Shown here piece after piece: positions 32,901 to 43,133 of a stretch of 64,000 bases of DNA. How positions within the stretch are numbered: position 1 is the stretch's first letter; each line of letters opens with the position of its first letter. The stretch is taken from the NCBI GenBank assembly GCA_031216915.1, contig CM062291.1, positions 37,576,484-37,640,483 on the forward strand, written 5' to 3'. The notes below the pieces were generated by a model, which had not been told where the DNA came from, did no database searches, and saw nothing but the letters and a program-made list of their open reading frames with translations. The DNA comes from Pictodentalium vernedei. Lineage: Eukaryota > Mollusca > Scaphopoda > Dentaliida > Dentaliidae. The position numbers and the translations under genes were made by a program.

Positions 32901-34087
32901 GAGTCGGTTAGACATGAGGGAACCATCGCGGTTCCTATATTTTTCTGTTAACTGACACAAGAACAATTAAATAATGCGGGTAGGGCGATTTCGTTGTGAC
33001 ATCGAATTCAATTAATGCCCTGTTATTTCTGTTAATTTGTTATATACAAGCGTTTATTTATAAATCATCAAAATTAAATTGCTACTCTTGAGTACCTTGC
33101 AGGCTGCATAACCAGTTAACTGGTATTCAGATGATTACATGCTAAATATAAATGCTCTCGCGCATTATTTTTATTTGGCTAACGCTTTATTGTATTTGGT
33201 GGACCTTGAAATAATAATCTATTTTGGGGGTGGGGAGCCTGTTAATCATACCTACGTACATCTCTAGATCCAAGTTTCTATTTTATTTTTTACTCATCTG
33301 ACACATGCTTTACGATCATAGATATTGGATTATACACGTTTGAGAGTGTTGTTACTGGAATTTATTGTACAGTGGATTCTGTAGGAAGTGTGTTTTCTCT
33401 TCAGGAATCGTTCAGTGTGGCCTGATTAGATATGTGTATGTTATATTTTTATATATCACCGGTTTTCGACGTATCTGTGTATGTCGGCTGTGGTGTATGC
33501 TATTTAGTGTGCAATATTAATTACCAGGATCGTCGCTATAGTCGTAACTTCGGAAGTAATGTTAAGCATCACTTATTAATCTTGAATTGATACCCGAGTG
33601 CCTGTTTGACGATTATTTATATTGTTTTTGGGGTACTGCTCTTAATGATTCCAGAGCTCTCCCCTTTTTCTTTTGAAGATTTCTTCAAAAAAGGGGGCGG
33701 GGTGTGTGTTTTTACCCATAATCTGGCTTAAAATGTATGTATCTTTGAAGGATGCTGTTTTATCCGTATTTATATCCTGCATACAGCTGAAATATTATTG
33801 TAAGGCGTATGTTTGTGGGAGATTTTCTCTTCTCAGATACGCCATCCTAATTTTTGGGGCTTTGTCCGGACTAGCCTTGGAAAATTAGGAACTTGTCTTC
33901 ATACTTACAATAAGGAATTACTTAAATTGGGCTCCTTGTTTAGAATATGTCTCCTCTATTACTGTATAGAGAAACATACATGTAATTCCTAACTATTCTA
34001 AGTTCCTGCATCATGGATTGCAGGATTGGAATTATTTCAGAAATCTTAGGCCCTCCACCTATTTACGATTCACACCTATTTACAACT
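32901..34087 (+). other. gamma DIRS 3' region without recognisable YR
   Basis: Parallels 1085-1780 of the other gamma remnant ('tatatcaccggttttcgac', 'gattccagagctctcccc', 'gactagccttggaaaatt'). No recombinase motifs seen. A short G-rich stretch at 33690 replaces the G-tract. Confidence 0.55.
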
Positions 34088-34469
34088 CAGTTATGTTTGG
34101 GTCATTGGTATGCTGTGTAAAAATATGACAAATTCATAGTAATTTCTATATTTTTATACTTAGCAATGGCCCATCTTGGAAGGGCCCTCCCATAAGAAGG
34201 CACTCATGCCTCCCCCCTGAATTATTATGTAATACTCTCTTTTACAGAGAATGGTGTTGCCGTCAATTCTGGTCCTTCCTGACGTCTGCGCATGCACAGA
34301 GGGTAAATGTATGGAGGACCAGTTAGGACTTCTAATTTTCAGTTTTGCATGCAAATTTTGGGGATTGGGAGCAAAATTTGTGTTTGGCCCTAGATATTTT
34401 AGAGTTAGCATCAGCTATGTCTGGGCCATTGGTAAGTATAAAAATATAGAAATTACTATGAATTTGTCA
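34088..34469 (+). repeat. gamma internal complementary region and right terminal repeat
   Basis: 34088-34172 complements the outer ends. 34247-34469 is the right inverted repeat with 'tgcgcatgcacag' and a nearby TGACGTC. Confidence 0.8.
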
Positions 34470-34671
34470 CATTTGAGATTACATAAGGCACTCTCCAATG
34501 AATTTTCACAAAAAACCTCTTCACAGTTTTATTTTCTTAAAAGATGAATATGAAAACACGTAATTGAAGATGCAAAGATGAAAACTTTAGCATGTCATCT
34601 ACACTTTTTATGAAGTCCAAATGAGGTTATTTCACAAAGAACTTGTTAATCTTGTTTGTTGATGAGTTTTT

Positions 34672-35308
34672 TATGCCCCTTAACTTTGGTTGGGTGGTAC
34701 ATAGTGATTGAACTCTATGTGTGTGTGTGTGTGTGTGTGCTTGCGTGCGTGTGTGCATGCATGCATCTAAAACTATAAGGGTTGCAGTCATCAAAATTCA
34801 CAAAATTATAAATTATAATGGAAGGATATGCCATACTATATCAGGGTCTGTAATCTCAGGGTCAAAGTCACATTTGAAGGTCACAATTAAAATTGGTCAG
34901 TATTTGTTTCTGAGCCATAACTCAGTAAAGAAAACTGTCAGTCAGAAGGTGTCACATTTAATAGTTGCTTGTGCATTTTCAAGACTAAGGTCATACTTGA
35001 CCTTCGTATATTCAAGTTCACAAACTGTTGTGGCCACTATCAAAAAACTTCTTACAATTATAAATGACAGTAGGCAGATGTATCACATACTATCGTTAGT
35101 TCTGTAACTTCAAAGCCAATGTCACCTTTCAAAGTTACACTTAAAATAGATCAATATTTGTGTCAGCCATAATGCAGAAACAAATCAAACTACAATTATC
35201 AAACTGTGTGTTACTCTTGTGATATTTCTTGTTTCTAGTTTGTTGTACAACTACCCGTAAGCATCTAGATGAAACAAATTTCTGAAACCTTCTTCTAAAG
35301 AGTTAAAC

Positions 35309-35318
<10 letters not shown>
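34672..35318. repeat. GT microsatellite and degenerate tandem repeat
   Basis: After 'ttttatgcccctt' a (GT)n run at 34717-34740 leads into two or more loose units ('aaactataagggttgcagtcatcaa', 'cagccataa', 'aaggtcac'). The start resembles the TATGCCCC ends of the family D elements, so this may be a decayed member. Confidence 0.5.
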
Positions 35319-35339
<21 letters not shown>

Positions 35340-35345
35340 GGGGGG
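35319..35345. repeat. Poly-G run of 27
   Basis: Eight or more T followed by 27 G, in intron sequence. Confidence 0.95.
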
Positions 35346-35579
35346 ACTGTGTTAAACAATTTAAAATTTATTCACAAAATTTTATAAACAGCTAGGCTAC
35401 ATACTGCACTCTTTTATCAAATGCTGTCATGCTTGTTGTGTGCAGCTTGTTTCAAAAGTTGTGATCATGAACTGTGTTTATGAGAGAAAAGGAAACACTG
35501 TGCTGAATTATAAAACAGACATTCTGTTTCTTGGTCCATTTCTCCCACAATTACTGCAAGATGGTGGCAAGCAGTTTTT
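35346..35579. other. Intron, nothing recognised
   Basis: Plain AT-rich sequence between the poly-G run and the family D repeats. Confidence 0.6.
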
Positions 35580-37083
35580 TATGCCCCCTCCCCAAAACTT
35601 CTCGGGTCTTTATGTTTTCACAATGTCCATGCGTCCGTTAAGTTTTGGTTTCCGTTCAATAACTAAAGAACCGCCTATTTGATCAAATCATAAATTTAGG
35701 GGTAACTTGTGGATGACTACACAATGCTTCCTTTCGATTTTGGTCCCACTAGCAAATTCAATATGGCCACCATATTGAATTTGGTTTCCATACAATAGTT
35801 AATGAATGCTGACTCAAATAATTTTTATTTTTATGCCCCCGAAAGATTCTTTCGGGAGCATTATGTTTTCGCCATGTCTGTCATCCGTCTGGCTTTCGCC
35901 GTCTGTCATCGTCTGTCTGTTAACTTTTTGCATTCTGTCAATTAACTAAAGTTCTACCAACAAGATCTTTACCAAACTTCATACGTGGGTTAGGTATGAT
36001 GAGGGGAAAAAGCTTATTTATTTTGACCATGATGTGCCAAAGGTCAAGGTCACAGTGACCTCCAATGCTAAATACACTTGAAATTGATATTCGCTCTATA
36101 ACTAAGTCCTACCAACCGGATCTTTACCAAACTTCATGTGTGGGTTAGGTATGATGAATGGAAGAAGCCTATCTCTTTTGACCATGGTGTGCCAAAGGTT
36201 AAGGTCACAGTGACCTCCAATGCTAAATACACTTGAAATTGGTTCCTGCTCTATAACTAAAGTTCTACCAACCGGATCTTTACCTAACTTCATATGTGGG
36301 TTAGGTATGATGAGTGGAAGAAGCCTATTTATTTTGATCACGGTGTGTCAATGGTTAAGGTCACAGTGACCACCAATTTTAAATACAGTTGAGATCCATT
36401 TCCACTCTATAACTAATGTTCTACCAAGCAGCTCTTTACCAAACTTCATATGTGGGTTAGGTATGATGAGTGGAAGAAGCCTATTTATTTTGACCATGGT
36501 GCTAAAGGTCAAGGTCACAGTGACATCCAATGTTAAATAATTAAATTTCCTCTCTATAAAGTCCTGCAAGACTGATCTTGTTTTTTTTTTGTAATTGTAT
36601 CCATGATATTGCAGGAGGGGGCATTTGCCATGCTTCACAGTGCTCTTGTTTAATTAAGCATTGTTGATGCCTAGAGGAAGCTTCCTTTTGATTTTGGACC
36701 TGTTACCAGAACCAAGATGGCTGCCAGTGGCCAATTTATTATGGCTTGCAAGGTGGCCATCTTCAATTCGGTTTCCGTCCAATAACTAATGAATACTGAC
36801 TCGAATCAATTTCAGTTTTTGGTTATGCATTATTGGTGTACAGAGGAAGCTTCCTTTTGATTTTGGTCCAGCTAGCCAATTCAATATGGCCACCATGGCA
36901 GCCATATTGAATTTGGTTGTCCATTAACTAATGAATGCTGACTCGAATCAATTTTAATTTTTTGTGATGCATTGTTGGTGCCTAGAGGAAGCTTCCTTTT
37001 GATTTGGGTTATGTACCCGAGAGACATACGTACCCTTTTATGACACTGTCGGGGGCATATGCCATGCTTCGTATTGCTCTTGT
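35580..37083 (+). mobile_element. Helentron-like family D element, split by a second family D element
   Basis: Starts TATGCCCCCTCCCC and ends 'gggggcatatgccatgcttc' then GCTCTTGT|T. Its core units ('gaggaagcttccttttgat', 'aatgctgactc') lie on both sides of the insert at 35832-36649. The broken unit is whole at 36820 and 36950, which shows the nesting. Confidence 0.7.
35832..36649 (+). mobile_element. Helentron-like family D element, inner copy
   Basis: 5' hairpin TATGCCCCCGAAAG with partner CTTTCGGGAGCAT, then 'gtctgtcatccgtctgg'. Four core units of about 150 bases follow ('gatctttaccaaacttcat', 'aaggtcacagtgacctcc'). It ends 'gggggcatttgccatgcttc' and GCTCTTGT|T. No coding capacity. Confidence 0.75.
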
Positions 37084-37416
37084 TTTATCTCTTTGTATTA
37101 TTTATTTTTATTTAGTATAGCTCCATATAAAGTGGAACAGTGTTAATTTAATAGCCACTTTGCCAAAGAAACCTCCAGAAAAAATATTTTTTAAAAATGG
37201 ATGATTATAACTATTCAGATAATTCTAGCACATATAACTTGAAGTCTGTCATGTGGTCTCACGTAAGGGGTGGTCCCTACTCATGGAAATACAGATCAAG
37301 GAGTATAATCTAATACACAAAGAAAAACAAAGAAATTAAATTTTTAATACATAATAAATTTTGTATTTAACTGTTAGGAAAGTATTGCTGTAAGATCAGA
37401 TATCATGATAATTTTT
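37084..37416. other. Intron, partial repeat only
   Basis: Contains a phrase 'gtggaacagtgttaatttaa' like the end of the MITE at 39759. Otherwise nothing recognised. Confidence 0.5.
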
Positions 37417-38812
37417 AGCTTAACTTGACAAAGTTAAGGTAAGCTGTTGCCATTGTGTGGAAGTATGTGAGTCTGTTAGTCTGGCAGTCTGTTTACGTTT
37501 TGTTTGGCACAGGCTACACCCCGTAGTTCCTGTCCGATCGTCACAAAATTTCATATGCAGGTTCGAGGTCATGTCTAGATGAAAATATCCCCTTTTGGTT
37601 GCGATAGGTCTACCGTGATGGCTACAAGAGCCTGAAAACCTTTAGCACAGTCTACAGGTCGTATTTATGAAGGGATTTCATTGTAACTTGGCAGGATGAC
37701 TCTGTATAATGTCTAGATGAGAACGTCTCCTTTTGGTCGCGATCGGTCAACCAAGAAGGCAGCGAAAGCCCCAAAACTCGAAAACCGTTAGCGCAGTTTA
37801 CAGGTCGTCATATTTAAGAAGGGATTTCATTGGTACTCAGTAGGATGACTTCATATAATGTCTAGATGAGAATGTCCCCTTTCGGTCATGATCGGTCAGC
37901 TGTGATCCCTGCGGGAGCCCGAAAGCCCCTAACCTTTAGCACAGGTTGTATTTATGAAGGGATTTCCTTGTAACTTGGTAGGATGACTCGGTAAAATGTC
38001 TAGATGAGAACGTCCCCTTTTGTCGTGAACGGTCAACTGTGATAGCTGCAAGAGCCTGAAAAACTTGAGCACAGTGTACAGGTCTTATTTATGAAGGAAT
38101 TTCATTGTAACTTGGTTGGATGACTCCATATAATGTCGAGATGGGAACGTTCCCCTTTGGTCGTGATCACTCAACCGTGATGGCTACGCAGACTCAAAAA
38201 CTGTTAGCTCAGTCTACAGGTCATACTTATGAAGGGATTTTATTGTAACTTAGTAGGATGACTCTATAATGTCTAAATGAGAAGGTCCTGTTTTGGCTGT
38301 GGTCGGTCAACCGTGACAGCTGCACAGACACATGGCCTAGATTTGTTTAGCACAGTCTACAATTCATATTTATAAAGCAATTTCATTGTAATTTGGAAAG
38401 GTAACTTTGTATGATGTCTAGATGAGACTGTCATATTTTGGTCACGAACAGTGAGCCATTACCGCCTCCTGATCACTTGACCTAGATTCCTTAGCACTGC
38501 TTACAAGTTGTGTTTATGAAGGGATTTCATTGTAACTTGACAGGATAACTTGGTATGATATCTAGAAGAGACTCTTGTATTTTAGTCATGATCAGTCGAC
38601 CATGAACACTTAACCATCACAAGACCTCGATTCCTTTAGCAAAGTCTATAGATTATATTTATGAAGCCATTTCATTGCAACTTGGTAGGATGACTCGTTT
38701 TTGAATAATTTTACTTTAACTTGGTAACTTTGGTTTACATATGTTAACTAGTAGGGCCACATCAACCCAGGTCTTAATTCTTTAGTACAGTCTACACTCA
38801 AATTATTCTTGT
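37417..38812 (+). mobile_element. Helentron-like family F element
   Basis: 5' hairpin AGCTTAACTTGAC with partner GTTAAGGTAAGCT, then a 'gtctgttagtctggcagtct' stretch. Eight core units of about 140 bases follow ('tctagatgagaacgtc', 'gaagggatttcattgtaact'). It ends TATTCTTGT|T. Flanks 'atttttt' and 'tgaaaac' fit T|T insertion. No coding capacity. Confidence 0.7.
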
Positions 38813-39016
38813 TGAAAACATAGCATACAGGGAACAGAAATTAACATATTCTAAATTATCCTTATTCTGTTCTTTTTTCAAAATCCTTTCATAAACATTG
38901 GACATTATCCTTTTCATCAAACACTACACACAGTCAAGTTAAGCTACATTCTCATTATTGCAGGATTTTTTTTTTCTCAATATCACTCAGCACTAGTTGT
39001 TTGATTTGTTTTTCAG

Positions 39017-39141
39017 TTATTTACAGTTATGGAAGAAAACTTTATTGATAGTTTCACATGACCAAAGTTTCTTGGACAATGTTTGTACAGATATTATACA
39101 CCTGGACATGCAGAAACTATTCTATTACAGAGGAAACTTCG
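39017..39141 (+). CDS. ABCF1: ABCF1, exon with NBD1 H-loop
   Basis: Acceptor 'tttgtttttcag' at 39016, then T completes Asn with the AA of the previous exon. It reads [20 protein letters not shown] and on to [26 protein letters not shown] holds the H-loop His that senses the ATP gamma-phosphate. The exon ends with G before gtatgaca. The codon is then shared with the next exon, which is not in the window. It is intact and in phase with the other two exons. The preceding intron (20487-39016) is about 18.5 kb. Confidence 0.94.
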
Positions 39142-39413
39142 GTATGACATCTTGCTATCTGGAGAGAGTTCAGTATAAATGAAAAGTAGAAATCATTAAA
39201 AAAAAAAAAATTAATGAAGTTGCGAGAAAAGTTAACTATAGTTTTAAAGCATCACTTGTTTGACAGGGTGCTTTGGGCCTCTCCATTTATAAAATGAAGA
39301 TATGTAGGTGAGTAACAGCCATATAATTGTCTCTGAAACCATTGAAATATCCTGTACAAGTCTTCTTCAAAGCTGAATTTATTTCAGTTTTCCTAATTTA
39401 TATTGGAATCATG
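39142..39413. other. Intron start, nothing recognised
   Basis: Contains a run of about 13 A at 39199. No other structure. Confidence 0.6.
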
Positions 39414-39585
39414 TTAACCCTTCACCTACTATTTTGACCATATATGTCCAGCTCTTTTCATAAAAATCACTATTCATATTCTATTATTTTTTAAATTTTT
39501 GTCTCAAAACATAGATTATGTCCCTCTCATTGGAGCAAGCTTGTCGAGCTTGTTCCAGTGAGGGGTCAAAAGCTTATAATAACAG
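39414..39585. mobile_element. Possible palindromic MITE, left end with TTAA
   Basis: TTAACCCTTCACC at 39414 resembles the ends at 3305 and 2714. An imperfect palindrome ('cattggagcaagcttg' with 'gagcttgttccagtg') lies at about 39525-39568. The right end is not clear. Confidence 0.45.
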
Positions 39586-39758
39586 AGTGTTCTCTATAAT
39601 GTGTGAAATCTTCAGTCCTTATTTGGAGTCATTTGTTGATCGGATGCTTTGCATTGTAGTTCTGAAATTCTTTATTACTTTGACCTCCTGTTTTGTGTCT
39701 GTAAGTAGATTTGCAGAAACTGTTCTGTAGTGAATATATAAATAAATGTTTTGTTTGT

Positions 39759-40511
39759 ATAGTGGAATCCTGTTAATTGAATAGCTACTTTGCAAGTGAA
39801 AATTATTCTGTTAGCATGATCATTCAATTGATAAGGATTTTGGTCACTTTCCTGTATTCTAGACATGAACTGAGCATTTATTCTGTTCTATTCTGTTTGA
39901 CAGAGCTCATTGAGCTCTGTCAAACAAAATTTAATAGGTTATTTACCTATATTGGATTTAGTGAGACGAAATAGGTTCATAAACAAGGGGAACTTGGTGA
40001 CATTACCAGATACTTTATTCAATTAACAGGAATTTACTCTATAATCTTAATGCAATTAACAGGTAAAATTTGTACTAAATAAATAATAAATGATTTTATG
40101 TTTGGAAGTTATATTCAATTAAGAGGGTTATTTAATTGAGAGCTGTCCAATTAAGTTCCCCACTGAAACCCTGGAAAGTGAGGCAGAGCTTGTTTACTAT
40201 GGTAAAGAAGCTCTGTTGTAGTGGTAAAATAGGACCTGGTCACCAATGCCTGGGGTGAATGCCTGGGTCCTCTAAAGCCCGGGAAATGAAGCAGTTCTAG
40301 TTCACTATAATAAACAAGCTCTGTTTTATTTGTAAAATAGGCCCCGGTCAACAATGTCTGGGTGGAAGTTCTCTAAAATGGGCAACAGTGGTATAAATGA
40401 TTGGCTGGACATGACTTATTATATCCATGTTGCGGTCACGATTAGCCATTGTGTAGAAATATGTGTCCTTAAACACTAATAAATAAATTTTATTAAGTGG
40501 CCTCCATTGTA
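39759..40511. mobile_element. Tigger/mariner-like MITE holding a palindrome and a SINE
   Basis: Imperfect inverted ends: AGTGGAATCCTGTTAATTG on the left; the complement of the right end reads ACAATGGAGGCCACTTAATTGG. TA lies outside both. A palindrome (TGTTTGACAGAGCTCA arms, 39894-39926) like that of the MITE at 2714 is inside. The SINE at 40158-40491 interrupts the right side. Confidence 0.55.
40158..40491 (+). mobile_element. SINE, second type, with internal duplication
   Basis: Starts ccccactgaaaccctgg and ends with 'ttagccattgtgtagaaat' and an AATAAATAAA tail. Related to 45363-45587 but with the front half repeated (about 40158-40270 and 40271-40390). Flanked by attaagt (40150-40156 and 40492-40498). 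Confidence 0.7.
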
Positions 40512-40559
40512 TAAGGATTATGAAGCATTTTCTGTGAATCAAGTTGGGGAAGTAAGAGC

Positions 40560-41218
40560 TGAAGATACAAGAATAAAAGCAGCTCTTTTATTATTTGTTA
40601 GAGGTTGTGCCCTTAAATTTTTTTTGAAATTTTAATCATGAACAGTTGGCACTTCCTGCTTTTTAAACATCTTGTATGGGTAACCAAGTATATAAGTCAT
40701 TGATGAGTTTTTTTGTGGATGAGGATCAAGGACAGGATAGATTAATGAAACTCTGTTATCTTAACTATTTGGTAAATCTCCCTGACAGTATAAACTACTG
40801 TTCCAGAATATCTGGAATTCAAATATTAAGACATTGGACTGAGCAAGTGAGGGAGTTAATAGAGATCTATTCAACAAGATCTCTGATCTCGAAGTGTGGA
40901 CAACCCAGGGTGAAAAAAAAACATCAGAGAAAGAGTCATGGAGAATTGTAACTGAACTTGGCAAAGGGAGTCAAATCAAAGAGGCTGTGGTGTCCGACAT
41001 GATAAAGAGATGCCCGGTTTTGAAGATTACCTTAATGGCACCTGCTGTTTAGTCTGAGGTTATATTCACTGAAGCTCAGGGCCAAAATTGGGAAAGACAG
41101 TGAAAAGGAATGCCAAATGTGTAATTTAGGAGCAATGGAAACTTTAGAACTCTTTCTATTAGAATGTCCAAAATATCGGTCTAACAGATTAAGATTCACT
41201 GGGAGTATAATGGGTAAG
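40560..41218 (+). pseudogene. Non-LTR retrotransposon (LINE) ORF C-terminal remnant
   Basis: A stretch at 41036-41218 encodes a Cys knuckle (ECQMCNLGAMETLELFLLEC) followed by PKYRSNRLRF and a stop. This is the form seen after the RT domain in several LINE clades. Upstream, 40676-40951 reads with WTEQVRELIE and similar phrases in another frame. Frame breaks separate them. No RT catalytic motif is left and the clade cannot be told. Confidence 0.65.
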
Positions 41219-41660
41219 TAGGATGGGAGAATGAAGGATATGTAGGTATTGGGTGACAAAGAAGAGAGTTAGTTTGTTTACCAGACAGATTTGGCAAAAT
41301 GGGATAAAAGATGTCATCAAACAGTTCATTTCTGGGTGTTGGAAAGAGAGGAGAGGAGAGGTGTGAGAATAGGGAGGCATTTGTGAGCAAAGGCTTGATC
41401 ATGGTCTTCTCACTTGAGAACAGTAACAAATCAGCGGCCTGGCAAAGTGTTATTATTTTTGATATATTGATCTTTTCACCTAAGTGATGATGACTGAAAC
41501 CCTCAATGAAAAGTGCACATGTACCTCGCTTATCCGCGAAAGTATGGCCAATGGTGCAGCTGACCTTACAGCGCCCCAGGTTTGATATCCCTTAGTGTTT
41601 GTCATGTTTCTCATGATTTCTGTGAAGCACATGTTACCTCGTTGAGTTATAGACATCACT
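41219..41660. other. Possible LINE 3' sequence and intron
   Basis: Purine-rich on the + strand ('gaaagagaggagaggagagg'), no coding features. It could be the 3' untranslated region of the LINE remnant. Confidence 0.4.
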
Positions 41661-41671
41661 ATCATGGATCT

Positions 41672-42022
41672 GGGGGTGCGGTGGCTCAGTAGGTAGAGGT
41701 GCAGGCTGCAAGCCGAGAGGTCCTCGGTTCGAATCCCACCTGCGGCAACCACTTTGTGTTCTTGGGCAAGACACTTCACCCCCATTGCCCATGTGGGGGC
41801 ACGGTGACGTCTTGTCCTAAGGTGTACTGCACGTTGATGGTGCACTTGTCTTCAACCAATGCTAACCCTGCTTGTGTGGAGTTACTATGTTGGGGAGCTG
41901 ACAGTTGCTCGCTGTTGCTCAGTGGTTCTCTCCGGGTACGCCGGCTTCCTCCACCCGTAAAACTGTCATGGTCATGATTAGCCATTGTGCAAAAATATGT
42001 GACCTTAAACTCCAATAAATAA
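41672..42022 (+). mobile_element. Full-length tRNA-derived SINE
   Basis: The head resembles a tRNA gene: A-box-like 'gtggctcagtaggtag' and B-box 'ggttcgaatcc'. The body ('ttgggcaagacacttcaccc', 'gctgacagttgctcgc') is followed by 'ttagccattgtgcaaaaat' and an AATAAATAAA tail. Exact 11-base target repeats atcatggatct flank it (41661-41671 and 42023-42033). It carries its own likely pol III promoter. It needs a LINE in trans for movement. Confidence 0.88.
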
Positions 42023-42033
42023 ATCATGGATCT

Positions 42034-42478
42034 ATTGAAAACTGCTGAAAGCCACTTTAATGGCTTTACAGTGTATACTCTAGTCTGTTGTTGGCTCAAG
42101 AGTAGAAAAAAATATTAATAAAAATTAGTTTTGTTACAATTTATCGGAGAGTGCCGACTGGCACTCTCCAATAAATTGTAACTAAACAGTTATTTTTTAA
42201 CAGCATATTCTTAAACTAAGGACCCTCTTGCTGGTGACATGATATCTTTAAAAAAAAATACTCACGTTACAAATGACTAGAAACATAAATTTAGTTCTCA
42301 GTAGTTAAAAAAGAATTCTTCATAATATGACAATCTGACTCTGCTTATACAATCAGTCTCAAATACTTGAGGACTAGTGTGAACAATACATGTGAGTACT
42401 AATCCTACAAATTAAATTACCAGTATTATAATCATTGTAGCCTTGTTTAGTTTCAACACTAACCCTCTATTTTTATAC
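42034..42478. other. Intron with palindromic MITE core
   Basis: At 42126-42187 a palindrome 'gttacaatttatcggagagt' with its near complement 'cactctccaataaattgtaac' shares its GGAGAGTGCC stem with 18770-18800 and 19195-19235. Sequence before it ('ctgaaagccactttaatggc') also resembles those units. Confidence 0.6.
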
Positions 42479-42738
42479 TATAAACCAATGGCCCAGACTA
42501 GCTGGTTTAAACTCAAAGTTATCAAGGGCCAAACACAAATTTTGAACACCCCCCCCCCCCCCCAATCCCCCAAATTTGCTTGCAAAACCGAAAAAGTCCT
42601 ACCTGATCCTCCATACTTTAACTCTCCGCGCATGCACAGCCGTCAGGAATTGACCGGAATTGACGCAAACATCATTCTTTGTTTGGCCCAAAAGTCAACA
42701 ACATTGAACAGACATCTGTGCTTTTAAATCTCCTTTTT
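42479..42738 (+). mobile_element. DIRS left-end remnant, gamma-like
   Basis: Starts TATTTTTATACTATAAACC and follows the left repeat pattern ('gcccagactagctgg', 'gggccaaacacaaattt', 'cgcgcatgcacagc'). It stops where a family G repeat begins. No internal DIRS sequence remains. Confidence 0.75.
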
Positions 42739-43133
42739 AGTCCCCCAGGGTTTTACCGTTTTGGGGGACTGTTGGATTGCACCCCGTCTGTCCATCTGTC
42801 TGTATGTCCTCATTTATGTTACCACCTGTATCTCATATATGCTTCGACGCTGTACTTTCATTTTTATACCATTGGTGACACATAATAGGAGGATGATGCA
42901 TGTCAAAAATTTTTGAAAAAAAATTCAAGATGGCCGACTGGCGGCCATTTTTGTCATCATTTTCTGCTTCATTTGATGTTATCACCTGTATCTTAGACAT
43001 GTTTAGATATATTTGCTTCAGGTTTCTAACATTGTTCATAGATGCTATGCGGATGATGCACGTCAAAATTGTTTGAAAAAAAATTCAAAAAAAATTCAAG
43101 ATGGCCAAATGACGTCCATTTTTGTTCATTTTT
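42739..43133 (+). repeat. Helentron-like family G repeat, left part
   Basis: 5' hairpin AGTCCCCCAGGG with partner TTTTGGGGGACT, then 'gtctgtccatctgtctgtat'. Units with 'aaaaaaattcaagatggccg' and 'gaggatgatgca' follow. Matching units at 45960-46330 suggest this element continues there, split by the family E element. Confidence 0.6.

Larger units (their letters stand above)
20615..34469 (+). mobile_element. DIRS retrotransposon copy gamma, with nested Helentron-like element and beta1
   Basis: Left inverted repeat about 20615-20825, right inverted repeat about 34247-34469, internal complementary region about 34088-34172. The ends match each other but with many more differences than in the alpha copies, and their palindrome reads 'ctgcgcatgcacag', so this copy is older. 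It contains a family A Helentron-like element (21570-24002), gag remnants, the nested beta1 (25593-30443), then more gag, RT and RNase H remnants. No YR is recognisable before the 3' region at about 32900-34087. Coding is very degraded. Confidence 0.85.

Noticed and set aside
39017-39182. Extension of the ABCF1 exon to the stop at 39180
   Set aside because: ABCF1 continues far beyond NBD1 H-loop. A good donor follows at 39142, and the extra residues do not match the family.
41672-41750. Functional tRNA gene
   Set aside because: The A and B boxes are present but the sequence continues into a SINE body with tail and target duplications. The folded cloverleaf is not complete by eye.
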